DNA from: an uncultured Christensenella sp. | GTDB lineage: Bacteria; Bacillota; Clostridia; Christensenellales; UBA3700 | DNA length: 12,780 bases | Reading direction: 5' to 3' | Assembly (NCBI GenBank): GCA_910576875.1 | Contig: CAJTKI010000049.1 | Span: 1-12,780, forward strand | Shown here: positions 7,292 to 12,780 of the stretch, piece by piece | How the letters are laid out: each line of letters opens with the position of its first letter | Numbering within the stretch: position 1 is the first letter of the stretch | The notes under the pieces: generated by a model | What the model was told of the DNA's origin: nothing | The model's database searches: none | The model's input: only the letters and a program-made list of their open reading frames with translations | Position numbers and translations under genes: made by a program

Positions 7292-8776
7292 TTACGCGCC
7301 GAAGATGGACAACAGCACGCCTGCCGCAACCGCCGAACCGATGACGCCTGCGACGTTGGGTCCCATCGCGTGCATCAGCAAATAGTTGCTGCGATCTTCT
7401 TCCTGTCCGACATTGTGCGCGATACGCGCCGCCATCGGAACCGCGCTGACGCCTGCCGCGCCGATCAACGGGTTGATCTTGCCGTGCGACGTCTTGTACA
7501 TGATCTTGCCGATCACCAGACCGCCCGCCGTGCCGAACGCGAACGCAAACACGCCGATCACGATGATCAACAACGTCTGCAACGTCAGGAATACGTCCGC
7601 CGTCGCCTTGGTGCCGACCAGCAATCCGAGCAAGATCGTAATGATATTGATCAATTCGTTCTTGGCGGTGTTGGTCAAACGCGGTACGACGTCCGATTCT
7701 TTCATCAAGTTACCGAGCATCAGCATGCCGAGCAACGGAATCGCCGACGGCAAAATGATGCCGACGATGCCGGTTACGGCGATCGGGAAAATAACTTTCT
7801 CCACCTTGCTGACCGGACGCAACTGCTCCATTTTGACGCGACGTTCTTTTTGGGTCGTCAACAGCTTCATGATCGGCGGCTGAATAACCTTAATCAACGC
7901 CATGTACGAATACGCCGCAACCGCGATCGCCGGCAACAGATGCGCCGCGAGTTTGGTCGTCACGTAGATCGCCGTCGGACCGTCCGCGCCGCCGATGATA
8001 CCGAGCGCCGCCGCTTCTTCGCCGGTAAAACCGATATTGATCGCGATCAGGAAGGTCACAAAAATACCCAGCTGCGCCGCCGCGCCCATGATCAAGCTCT
8101 TGGGGTTGGCGATCAACGGACCGAAGTCGGTCATCGCGCCGATGCCCAAGAAGATCAACGGCGGATAAATAACCCATTCCACGCCCTTATACAGATAGAA
8201 GAACAGCCCCTGATCCTTGACGACCTGATGTCCGAAAGACAGCGCTTTCGCCGTATTGATGTCGAGTTGCAACGCGCCGATCGACTCGGTCAAATATTGC
8301 AGAATATGTTCTTCGACCAGCTCGTAACGCGCCATGTAGCTCAAATGCGTACCGATCTGCTCCGCTTCGGGCAACGTGCTGTTGACGAGATCGACCAACT
8401 GGTTGAGCGTCATGTTGTTGCCCAACGACACGCCGTGGAACAGCAACTGCCCGTTATCGTTCATGATACCGGCGGAGATCAAAGCCTCGATCTGCGCTTG
8501 CGTACCCGTAAACGACACCGAATACCCGAGCGTGCCGTACAAGATGTTGTACGCGCCCGGAATATTGATAATAAACATGCCGAAACCGATTGCCAGCAGC
8601 AGATTGGGCTCAAACTCTTTGGCGACGGCAAGATAAATCAGCACGCCGGCAATGACCAGCATGATCAAATTCTGCCAAATCGGAGTCAGCGAGGTCATAA
8701 ACCCGGTGCTGTTCCAAAGGTTTTTGAGCGAGTCTACCAGCAAATTGGAAGGCACGGTCGTAAAAAATGTAGCCAT
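7292..8776 (-). CDS. oadB: Sodium-ion-translocating decarboxylase beta subunit (OadB family)
   Basis: This integral membrane subunit decarboxylates carboxybiotin and exports Na+. The 494-residue protein has about ten hydrophobic segments. Family cores include AMTDFGPLIANP (214-225), GGADGPTAIY (262-271; D265 corresponds to the ion-site aspartate), NPLIGAAGVSAVPMAAR (435-451) and the C-terminal LLMHAMGPNVAGVIGSA. It is longer than the roughly 370-435 residues I expect for the family. The extra length lies in a mostly polar segment at about 85-188, between the second hydrophobic stretch (GFGMFIINIPGA) and FFYLYKGVEW. The ATG follows GGAGG at close spacing, 15 bases after the biotin carrier gene. 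Mutational studies of Klebsiella OadB, cited from memory, place ion-binding residues in the two conserved blocks. Coupling-ion specificity is inferred from the family. Confidence 0.93.
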   Translation of the reverse strand: MATFFTTVPSNLLVDSLKNLWNSTGFMTSLTPIWQNLIMLVIAGVLIYLAVAKEFEPNLLLAIGFGMFIINIPGAYNILYGTLGYSVSFTGTQAQIEALISAGIMNDNGQLLFHGVSLGNNMTLNQLVDLVNSTLPEAEQIGTHLSYMARYELVEEHILQYLTESIGALQLDINTAKALSFGHQVVKDQGLFFYLYKGVEWVIYPPLIFLGIGAMTDFGPLIANPKSLIMGAAAQLGIFVTFLIAINIGFTGEEAAALGIIGGADGPTAIYVTTKLAAHLLPAIAVAAYSYMALIKVIQPPIMKLLTTQKERRVKMEQLRPVSKVEKVIFPIAVTGIVGIILPSAIPLLGMLMLGNLMKESDVVPRLTNTAKNELINIITILLGLLVGTKATADVFLTLQTLLIIVIGVFAFAFGTAGGLVIGKIMYKTSHGKINPLIGAAGVSAVPMAARIAHNVGQEEDRSNYLLMHAMGPNVAGVIGSAVAAGVLLSIFGA

Positions 8777-8791
8777 TTTGCCTCCGAATCC

Positions 8792-9151
8792 TTACGCGAT
8801 CGTGCACAAAACGTCGCCGGTATTGACATTGGCGCCGGGCTGTACCGCATACGTGATTACGCCGTCCTGCGTCGCGGCGATCGGGGTATCCATTTTCATC
8901 GCTTCCAAGATCAAGATCGTATCGCCTTTCTTGACGCTTGCGCCGTTGGAATAAGAAAGTTTCTTGACCAAACCGGGCATTTCGCACTTGACGGGAGCGC
9001 CTTCGCCCGCAGCTGCGGGAGCCGGAGCCGCCGCAACGGGCGCGGCTGCCACGGAACTGACGACGGGCGTAACGACCGCGCCGCCCGAAACGACTTCTTC
9101 GACTTCGACCGCGTAGGCCTTACCGTTCACTTTGATATTGAATGTACGCAT
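8792..9151 (-). CDS. Biotin carboxyl carrier protein of the decarboxylase (stand-alone biotinyl domain)
   Basis: The protein carries biotin and shuttles CO2 from the carboxyltransferase to the OadB pump. The 119-residue product has a short N-terminal beta-rich segment (1-20). A flexible Pro/Ala-rich linker follows at about 28-53, then a biotinyl domain at about 54-119 with EAMKM at 83-87, K86 being the expected biotinylated lysine. Layout and size match the transcarboxylase 1.3S subunit and the carriers of glutaconyl-CoA and methylmalonyl-CoA decarboxylases. The ATG follows AAAGGAG at slightly long spacing. It lies between oadG (30-base gap) and oadB (15-base gap). Because the OadA-like protein lacks a biotin domain, this must be the carrier for the complex. 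Confidence 0.94.
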   Translation of the reverse strand: MRTFNIKVNGKAYAVEVEEVVSGGAVVTPVVSSVAAAPVAAAPAPAAAGEGAPVKCEMPGLVKKLSYSNGASVKKGDTILILEAMKMDTPIAATQDGVITYAVQPGANVNTGDVLCTIA

Positions 9152-9181
9152 AATAGAGTTCTCCTTTCTTTTCCGAATGAT

Positions 9182-9613
9182 TTATTTGATTTGTTTGATG
9201 GACCGAACTTTGAATCTCAGATTCGACGTCGGATACTGCGCGTTCTGCGCTTCGTAATAAACCTGCAACGCCGCCGTAATCGCCGCGACGACTTCGTCGT
9301 CCTCGCAAACGCCGCCCGACGGCAACGCGGGCGCCTTCTCCGCTTGCGGCAAAGCCTGCTGTTTCTGCTGCTTTTTGTTGCCGATCAGCGAAATCAGTTT
9401 GATCAACGAGACGAACAGAATCAGCGCAAACAACACGACGAAAACCGTTCCGATTCCGAGCAACGACACTTGAATGCCGATCCAAATCCGCTCGCCGAAA
9501 CTTTTGTCCGCGATCCCGAGTTTATCGGTTTCCCCGTATTCGCACGCCGTCATGACAAACAACATGCACAACACGATCGCGACCAATAACACAATGCGTA
9601 ATTTTTTCTTCAT
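9182..9613 (-). CDS. OadG-family small membrane subunit of the decarboxylase
   Basis: OadG-type subunits anchor the soluble carboxyltransferase to the OadB membrane subunit. The 143-residue protein starts with a Lys-rich, hydrophobic signal-like segment (1-23) ending in MTAC (C24), resembling a lipoprotein signal although Met at -3 is not ideal. A strong transmembrane helix spans about 47-77. A Gln/Pro/Ala linker and a conserved tail follow, with EDDEVVAAITAAL (104-116) and FKVRSIKQI (134-142), typical of the family. The His-rich metal-binding tail reported for Klebsiella OadG is absent. The ATG follows GAGGTG, eight bases after the preceding carboxyltransferase gene. These subunits diverge fast, so the assignment rests on topology, the two short motifs and operon position. 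Confidence 0.82.
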   Translation of the reverse strand: MKKKLRIVLLVAIVLCMLFVMTACEYGETDKLGIADKSFGERIWIGIQVSLLGIGTVFVVLFALILFVSLIKLISLIGNKKQQKQQALPQAEKAPALPSGGVCEDDEVVAAITAALQVYYEAQNAQYPTSNLRFKVRSIKQIK

Positions 9614-9621
9614 GCTACACC

Positions 9622-11019
9622 TCAGATTCCGAGCAGCATCAGCAACGCGGACGCGATATAAGGTCTGAGATTGGTCGCTTCGACGACGTTGTCCAGATAA
9701 CCGTCCTGCGCCGCGATGACCGGATTGGCTTGCAACGCCGCATATTCCTTTTCCAACGTCGCGCGCATTTTGTCTACGTCTTTCGCTTTTTTAAGCTGTT
9801 CTTCCATCATCGAGTTGACCGCCGTCACGCCCGAAATCGGCGAAACGATCGCGCCGGACGTCGCCAACGTGTAGCCGAATCCGATGCCTTTGCTCATCAA
9901 CGCCGTATAACCGAATCCGACCGCATTGCCGACTGCCACGCCGATCTTGGGAATGTCCGCGGACTCGATCGCCTGCATCAACGCGTTTGCCTTTTTCGCA
10001 ATGCCCGCTTTCTCCTGCGCCAGCGTCGGGTTGACGCCGAGCGTGTCGACCAACGTCACGAGCGGCAAGCCGTACGCTTCCAGTTTGCCGACGAAAGACG
10101 TCGCCTTGTCCAAGCCGTCTTCGCCGATATAATCGCCTTGCGTCGCCAAAACGCCGACGGTAATGCCGTTGATCTTCGCGATCGCGCAACGCACGTCGGA
10201 CGCGTAGTCGTCGCAATACGGCAACACCTGCCCCAGATCGCAGACGGACGCAATGCGTCCCGCGGCGTCCTTCGCCGATTCCAACTGCGGATCCACGCGG
10301 TTGGCGTCGTCGTCGCTTTCGTCTTCTTCGTTGGGCAAAACCATATCCATCAGCTTGCGCAACTGCGCGGACAAATCCTGCGCGTCGCTATACGAAAACT
10401 GCGCCAGATCGCTCCCCTGCTTGTATGCCGAATATCCGATCAACTTCTTGTAATCGACGGGCATCGACTTGGTCTGCGCCGCCAGATACATCGGAGCGTT
10501 GACGGACATGATCGCATCATTGGACATAAACGCAAAATCCGCGCCCGCAACGTAGGTCGCCATCATGCCGACCGCAGTCCCTTTGACCACGCAGAAATGC
10601 GGCACTTCGCGTCCCAGACGGAAACTCTCCGCCAAGATCTGCGCATAACCTTCCATCACGCTCGCGCCTTCGCCGACGCGCGCGCCGCAGCTGTCGATAA
10701 TCGACAGGAACGGCGTCTCGGATTGGATCGCGCGACGCATCGCTTTGACGATCTTCGCCGCATGCGCAAGACTGAGACTGCCTTTGAGCACTTCCGAGTT
10801 CTGCGCAAACAGGTGCACCGGACGACCGCCGATCGTCGCATACCCCGTGACGACCCCTTCGCCCAACGCTTCCGCCGCACTGTCAAAACTCTTGCCGGTC
10901 AAAAAAACATCGGTCTCGACAAAACTCTCGCCGTCTACGATCGCATCGATAAACGCGCGCACTTTGGACGTCGCTTTGTCGATCGCGGACGAACTTTTCA
11001 AGAGTTCCTGATTCTTCAT
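9622..11019 (-). CDS. Divergent acyl-CoA carboxyltransferase-like protein (MmdA / transcarboxylase 12S family)
   Basis: The 465-residue protein belongs to the carboxyl transferase domain family (crotonase-like fold), which moves CO2 between biotin and acyl-CoA. Recognisable parts are ESFVETDVFL (31-40), GEGVVTGYATIGGRPV (53-68) and DSCGARVGEG (109-118). The second half has LPLVTLVDTLG (318-328), and the C-terminal AAQDGYLDNVVE lies near 436-447. It is shorter than the roughly 510-520 residues of MmdA and lacks the usual GKLTARER-type N-terminus. Glycine pairs expected at the two oxyanion sites read GM (151-152) and GF (368-369). An acidic insert lies at 231-238. I chose the ATG at 11019 for its GGAGG site and because the longer frame would begin upstream of the predicted transcription start. 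First gene of the operon; substrate unknown, possibly methylmalonyl-CoA. Confidence 0.8.
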   Translation of the reverse strand: MKNQELLKSSSAIDKATSKVRAFIDAIVDGESFVETDVFLTGKSFDSAAEALGEGVVTGYATIGGRPVHLFAQNSEVLKGSLSLAHAAKIVKAMRRAIQSETPFLSIIDSCGARVGEGASVMEGYAQILAESFRLGREVPHFCVVKGTAVGMMATYVAGADFAFMSNDAIMSVNAPMYLAAQTKSMPVDYKKLIGYSAYKQGSDLAQFSYSDAQDLSAQLRKLMDMVLPNEEDESDDDANRVDPQLESAKDAAGRIASVCDLGQVLPYCDDYASDVRCAIAKINGITVGVLATQGDYIGEDGLDKATSFVGKLEAYGLPLVTLVDTLGVNPTLAQEKAGIAKKANALMQAIESADIPKIGVAVGNAVGFGYTALMSKGIGFGYTLATSGAIVSPISGVTAVNSMMEEQLKKAKDVDKMRATLEKEYAALQANPVIAAQDGYLDNVVEATNLRPYIASALLMLLGI

Positions 11020-11041
11020 AGATAACCTCCGTAAGTTGATA

Positions 11042-11064
11042 TTGAATCTAAATAAAATATTCAA
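11042..11064. repeat. Inverted repeat at the predicted transcription start of the decarboxylase operon (possible operator)
   Basis: TTGAAT and ATTCAA are separated by 11 bases, and one more outer base pair nearly extends the symmetry. The repeat starts six bases downstream of the -10 box and covers the predicted start near 11063. A repressor site is a natural reading, but the region is AT-rich and the arms are only six bases. Confidence 0.4.
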
Positions 11065-11069
11065 AACTT

Positions 11070-11098
11070 ATTATATAGGAACGCGAAACGATTTGCAA
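11070..11098 (-). promoter_or_regulatory. Sigma-A-type promoter of the decarboxylase operon
   Basis: On the minus strand TTGCAA (11098-11093), exactly 17 bases and a perfect TATAAT (11075-11070) lie upstream of the first carboxyltransferase gene. Predicted initiation near 11063 gives a leader of about 44 bases containing GGAGG. It is the only strong promoter I see for the five-gene operon. Confidence 0.78.
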
Positions 11099-11155
11099 GG
11101 AATTCAACGTAATTGCCGACGAAATTCGTTAAAAATTTTTCGATCCGACCGCAAT

Positions 11156-11182
11156 AAAAAAGACGCATGTCCCGCATGCGTC
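11156..11182 (-). terminator. Rho-independent terminator after rluB
   Basis: The minus-strand RNA forms a perfect eight-pair stem (GACGCATG with CATGCGTC) with loop CGGGA, followed by TTTTTTATT. It begins seven bases after the rluB stop. No T-run lies on the other side of the stem, so it works in the minus direction only. Confidence 0.92.
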
Positions 11183-11189
11183 CGATCGC

Positions 11190-11903
11190 TCAAAGCGTCT
11201 TCAAATATTGTACTTCCGCGTCGTGCAAAAAGCGATAACCGCCGCGCGCCAATCCGCCCAATCGCAACTGTCCGACGGCGATGCGTTTGAGAAACACGAC
11301 TTCCTTGCCGACCGCTTCGAACATCTTGCGGATCTGACGGTTGCGCCCTTCCGTAATCGTGACTTGCAACTGCGATTCCCCGTCCTGATATTTGAGCAGT
11401 TTGACTTTGCTGCGCGACGTCTTTTTGCCGTCGATCACGACGCCTTTGCGCAACGTCGCCAGATCGCTTTCGACGATTTCGCCGCGAATGCGCACCGCGT
11501 ACGTCTTGGGGACTTCGTGGGACGGATGCGTCAACGCATACGCCAGATCGCCGTCGTTGGTCAGGATCAACATCCCTTCCGTATCGTAGTCCAGCCGTCC
11601 GACCGGCACCAGCCCCGGAATATTCAGATCGATATAATCGAATATCGTCTTTCTGCCCCGATCGTCGCTCACGCTCGTAATGCAACCCTTAGGCTTATAA
11701 AACAACACGTAAGAGTGACTGGCGACCGGCTTGACGACGTTGCCGTCGCACGTGACCGTGTCGATATCGGGTTTTACCGTCGCGCCGAGCCGATCGATCA
11801 ACTTACCGTTGACTTTCACGCGCCCTTGCGCGATCAGTTCATCCGCGCCGCGTCGGGAAGCGATTCCGCTCGACGCTAAATATTTGTTCAATCTCTCCGC
11901 CAT
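11190..11903 (-). CDS. rluB: 23S rRNA pseudouridine synthase, RluB family (RsuA/RluB/E/F)
   Basis: The enzyme converts a specific uridine in 23S rRNA to pseudouridine. The 237-residue product has an N-terminal S4 RNA-binding domain (about 2-48, with RLNKYLASSGIASRR). The catalytic domain carries GRLDYDTEGMLILTNDG (102-118), with D105 the expected catalytic aspartate. KTYAVRIRG (133-141) and EGRNRQIRKMF (185-195) follow. Length is normal. The ATG at 11903 fits the usual family N-terminus but has no clear Shine-Dalgarno sequence. It lies 65 bases inside the upstream carboxypeptidase gene, so translation probably depends on coupling. A strong terminator follows directly. RluB beside a D,D-carboxypeptidase is known in Bacillota; Bacillus has dacB, spmA and spmB upstream. 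The target position is inferred from the family. Confidence 0.93.
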   Translation of the reverse strand: MAERLNKYLASSGIASRRGADELIAQGRVKVNGKLIDRLGATVKPDIDTVTCDGNVVKPVASHSYVLFYKPKGCITSVSDDRGRKTIFDYIDLNIPGLVPVGRLDYDTEGMLILTNDGDLAYALTHPSHEVPKTYAVRIRGEIVESDLATLRKGVVIDGKKTSRSKVKLLKYQDGESQLQVTITEGRNRQIRKMFEAVGKEVVFLKRIAVGQLRLGGLARGGYRFLHDAEVQYLKTL

Positions 11904-12780
11904 TGTTTTCGATGTGCAAATTGCCGCATAGGTTGGACAGCATCAGCACGACTCCCGCATCGTTTACTGCATTCATAGTAATGAGTTTCGCCGAAAAAAG
12001 CAAGCGATTTTCCCGAGATATTTCCACGCGTCCGATTTCCTGTCCCTGCGCGAGCGGCAAGCGCAAACCCTTGTGCGGACGAATCGTAAAGCGGAAGTCC
12101 AAATCTTCGTCCGTTCGCAACGGGAAGACGATGTCCGTCTCCAAGCCGACCGCCGCGGCATGTTCGCCTTCGCCGACGCGGAACAACGCTTTGCCCGCTT
12201 CGCCGAGTTTGACGTTGCGATAATTGCGGAAACCGTTTTCCAACATCTGCGCGCTCTGATTCCACATATCGTAACAGTTGAGCACGACGCCGATCAACTG
12301 CATGCCGTCCCGCTCCGCGGCGCTGACCAGACAGCGTCCCGAATGCGTCGTATAGCCCGTCTTGATGCCGTTGGCGCCGTCGAAACTTGCGAGCATCTTG
12401 TTTTTGTTGGCGAAATAATGCTCGGGATGCGTTTCGTTGGCGGCGACTTTATACACCTTTGCGCCGACGATCGCGCGAAATTCCGGATTGGACATCGCGT
12501 ACGCCGACAGCTTTGCCAGCTCGTACGCCGTCGTATAATGCTCGTCATCGTGCAATCCGTGCGGATTAGTAAAATGCGTCTGTTCCAAACCGATCTTGCG
12601 CGCCGTCTCGTTCATACGCACGGCAAACGCCTCTTCGCTGCCGCAGGACGCGATCGCAAGCGCGACCGCAGCGTCGCTGCCGCTGCGCAACATCAGACCG
12701 TGCAACAGATCGCGCGCCGTCCAAATCTCGTTCTTGCGCAGATAGATCGACGATCCTTCCACGCCGATCGCCCGATCGTC
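11839..12780 (-). CDS. D-alanyl-D-alanine carboxypeptidase (peptidase S11, PBP5 family), 5' part outside the window
   Basis: The enzyme trims the terminal D-alanine from peptidoglycan stem peptides outside the membrane. The visible 313 residues are open to the right edge, so the signal peptide and the catalytic SxxK motif lie outside. Seen here are EGSSIYLR near the edge and the second active-site motif, read as S-G-S rather than the usual SxN (12684-12676). FTNPHGLHDDEHYTTAYELAKL follows in two blocks, then the KTG motif (12363-12355) in GIKTGYT. A C-terminal beta-rich domain of the PBP5_C type ends in a tail with a short hydrophobic stretch (AGVVLMLSNLCGNL) that could serve as an anchor. 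The gene overlaps rluB by 65 bases. DacB and DacF cannot be distinguished from this fragment. Confidence 0.9.
   Translation of the reverse strand, partial: DDRAIGVEGSSIYLRKNEIWTARDLLHGLMLRSGSDAAVALAIASCGSEEAFAVRMNETARKIGLEQTHFTNPHGLHDDEHYTTAYELAKLSAYAMSNPEFRAIVGAKVYKVAANETHPEHYFANKNKMLASFDGANGIKTGYTTHSGRCLVSAAERDGMQLIGVVLNCYDMWNQSAQMLENGFRNYRNVKLGEAGKALFRVGEGEHAAAVGLETDIVFPLRTDEDLDFRFTIRPHKGLRLPLAQGQEIGRVEISRENRLLFSAKLITMNAVNDAGVVLMLSNLCGNLHIENNGGEIEQIFSVERNRFPTRRG

Larger units (their letters stand above)
11020..11189. other. Intergenic region between rluB and the decarboxylase operon
   Basis: This is the longest non-coding stretch in the window. It is AT-rich and contains the rluB terminator, the decarboxylase-operon promoter and an inverted repeat at the predicted transcription start. 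The part at 11101-11155 also holds the self-complementary AAAAATTTTT and GAATTC. I see no small open frame or RNA gene in it. Confidence 0.7.

Noticed and set aside
5765..9589. A plus-strand open frame of 1274 codons opposite the decarboxylase operon, which would be the largest gene in the window.
   Set aside because: It lies antisense to four well-identified genes. Its product is rich in Arg, His, Asp and Gln with no recognisable domain. It exists because the sense genes rarely use codons whose complement is a stop (TTA, CTA, TCA).
9730..11025. Plus-strand open frame of 431 codons opposite the first carboxyltransferase gene.
   Set aside because: Same composition effect: an Arg/His/Asp-rich shadow product, no ribosome binding site, and a full overlap with a conserved gene.
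11020..11064. An upstream start for the first carboxyltransferase adding 15 residues.
   Set aside because: It would begin at or before the predicted transcription start, and the internal ATG at 11019 has a proper GGAGG site.
1..12780. A search for tRNAs, rRNAs, CRISPR repeats, insertion sequences, attachment sites, toxin-antitoxin or defence genes.
   Set aside because: Nothing in the sequence supports any of these. The window is filled by housekeeping and energy-metabolism genes in one direction, with very little intergenic space.

Overview
The window looks like chromosomal sequence from a Gram-positive anaerobe of the class Clostridia (Bacillota), quite possibly an uncultured gut lineage. 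The evidence is the order surE, BaiN-like flavoprotein, cmk, plsC, ispH, S1 protein, of which cmk-plsC-ispH-S1 is a familiar clostridial arrangement. A sodium-pump decarboxylase operon, strong GGAGG-type ribosome binding sites and TTGNNN-17-TATANT promoters point the same way. The taxon is an inference from context; no marker gene settles it. Every gene I accept lies on the minus strand, so transcription runs from high to low coordinates. No RNA gene, mobile element, CRISPR array or phage gene is visible.

Right end (about 11156-12780): the 3' part of a D-alanyl-D-alanine carboxypeptidase gene overlaps rluB (23S rRNA pseudouridine synthase) by 65 bases. The unit ends in a clear Rho-independent terminator.

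Middle (about 5822-11098): a self-contained five-gene operon with its own promoter and terminator. Its order is a divergent acyl-CoA carboxyltransferase-like protein, OadG-like small membrane subunit, stand-alone biotin carrier, OadB sodium-pump subunit, and an OadA/5S-type carboxyltransferase without a biotin domain. There is no biotin carboxylase. The likely job is decarboxylation of oxaloacetate, and perhaps of a second acyl-CoA-type acid, through carboxybiotin, with Na+ export. The mix of a 12S-like and a 5S-like carboxyltransferase around one biotin carrier recalls propionibacterial transcarboxylase joined to a membrane pump.

Left end (1 to about 5800): surE, the flavoprotein, cmk, plsC, ispH and the S1-domain protein (cut by the window edge) are closely packed. 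They cover nucleotide, phospholipid and isoprenoid metabolism plus translation. Beyond the promoter before surE I see good promoter matches before cmk and inside ispH, the latter aimed at the S1 gene. The surE promoter places the predicted transcription start on the A of the start codon, which would make the mRNA leaderless.

The most notable points are the predicted leaderless surE mRNA, the promoter embedded in an AT-rich patch of ispH, the hairpin before the S1 ribosome binding site, and the altered glycine pairs in the first carboxyltransferase. The Asn-to-Ser change in the SxN motif of the carboxypeptidase and the strong excess of the palindrome CGATCG are also worth a look. Most of the window is ordinary housekeeping sequence; I found no convincing new defence or mobile system.
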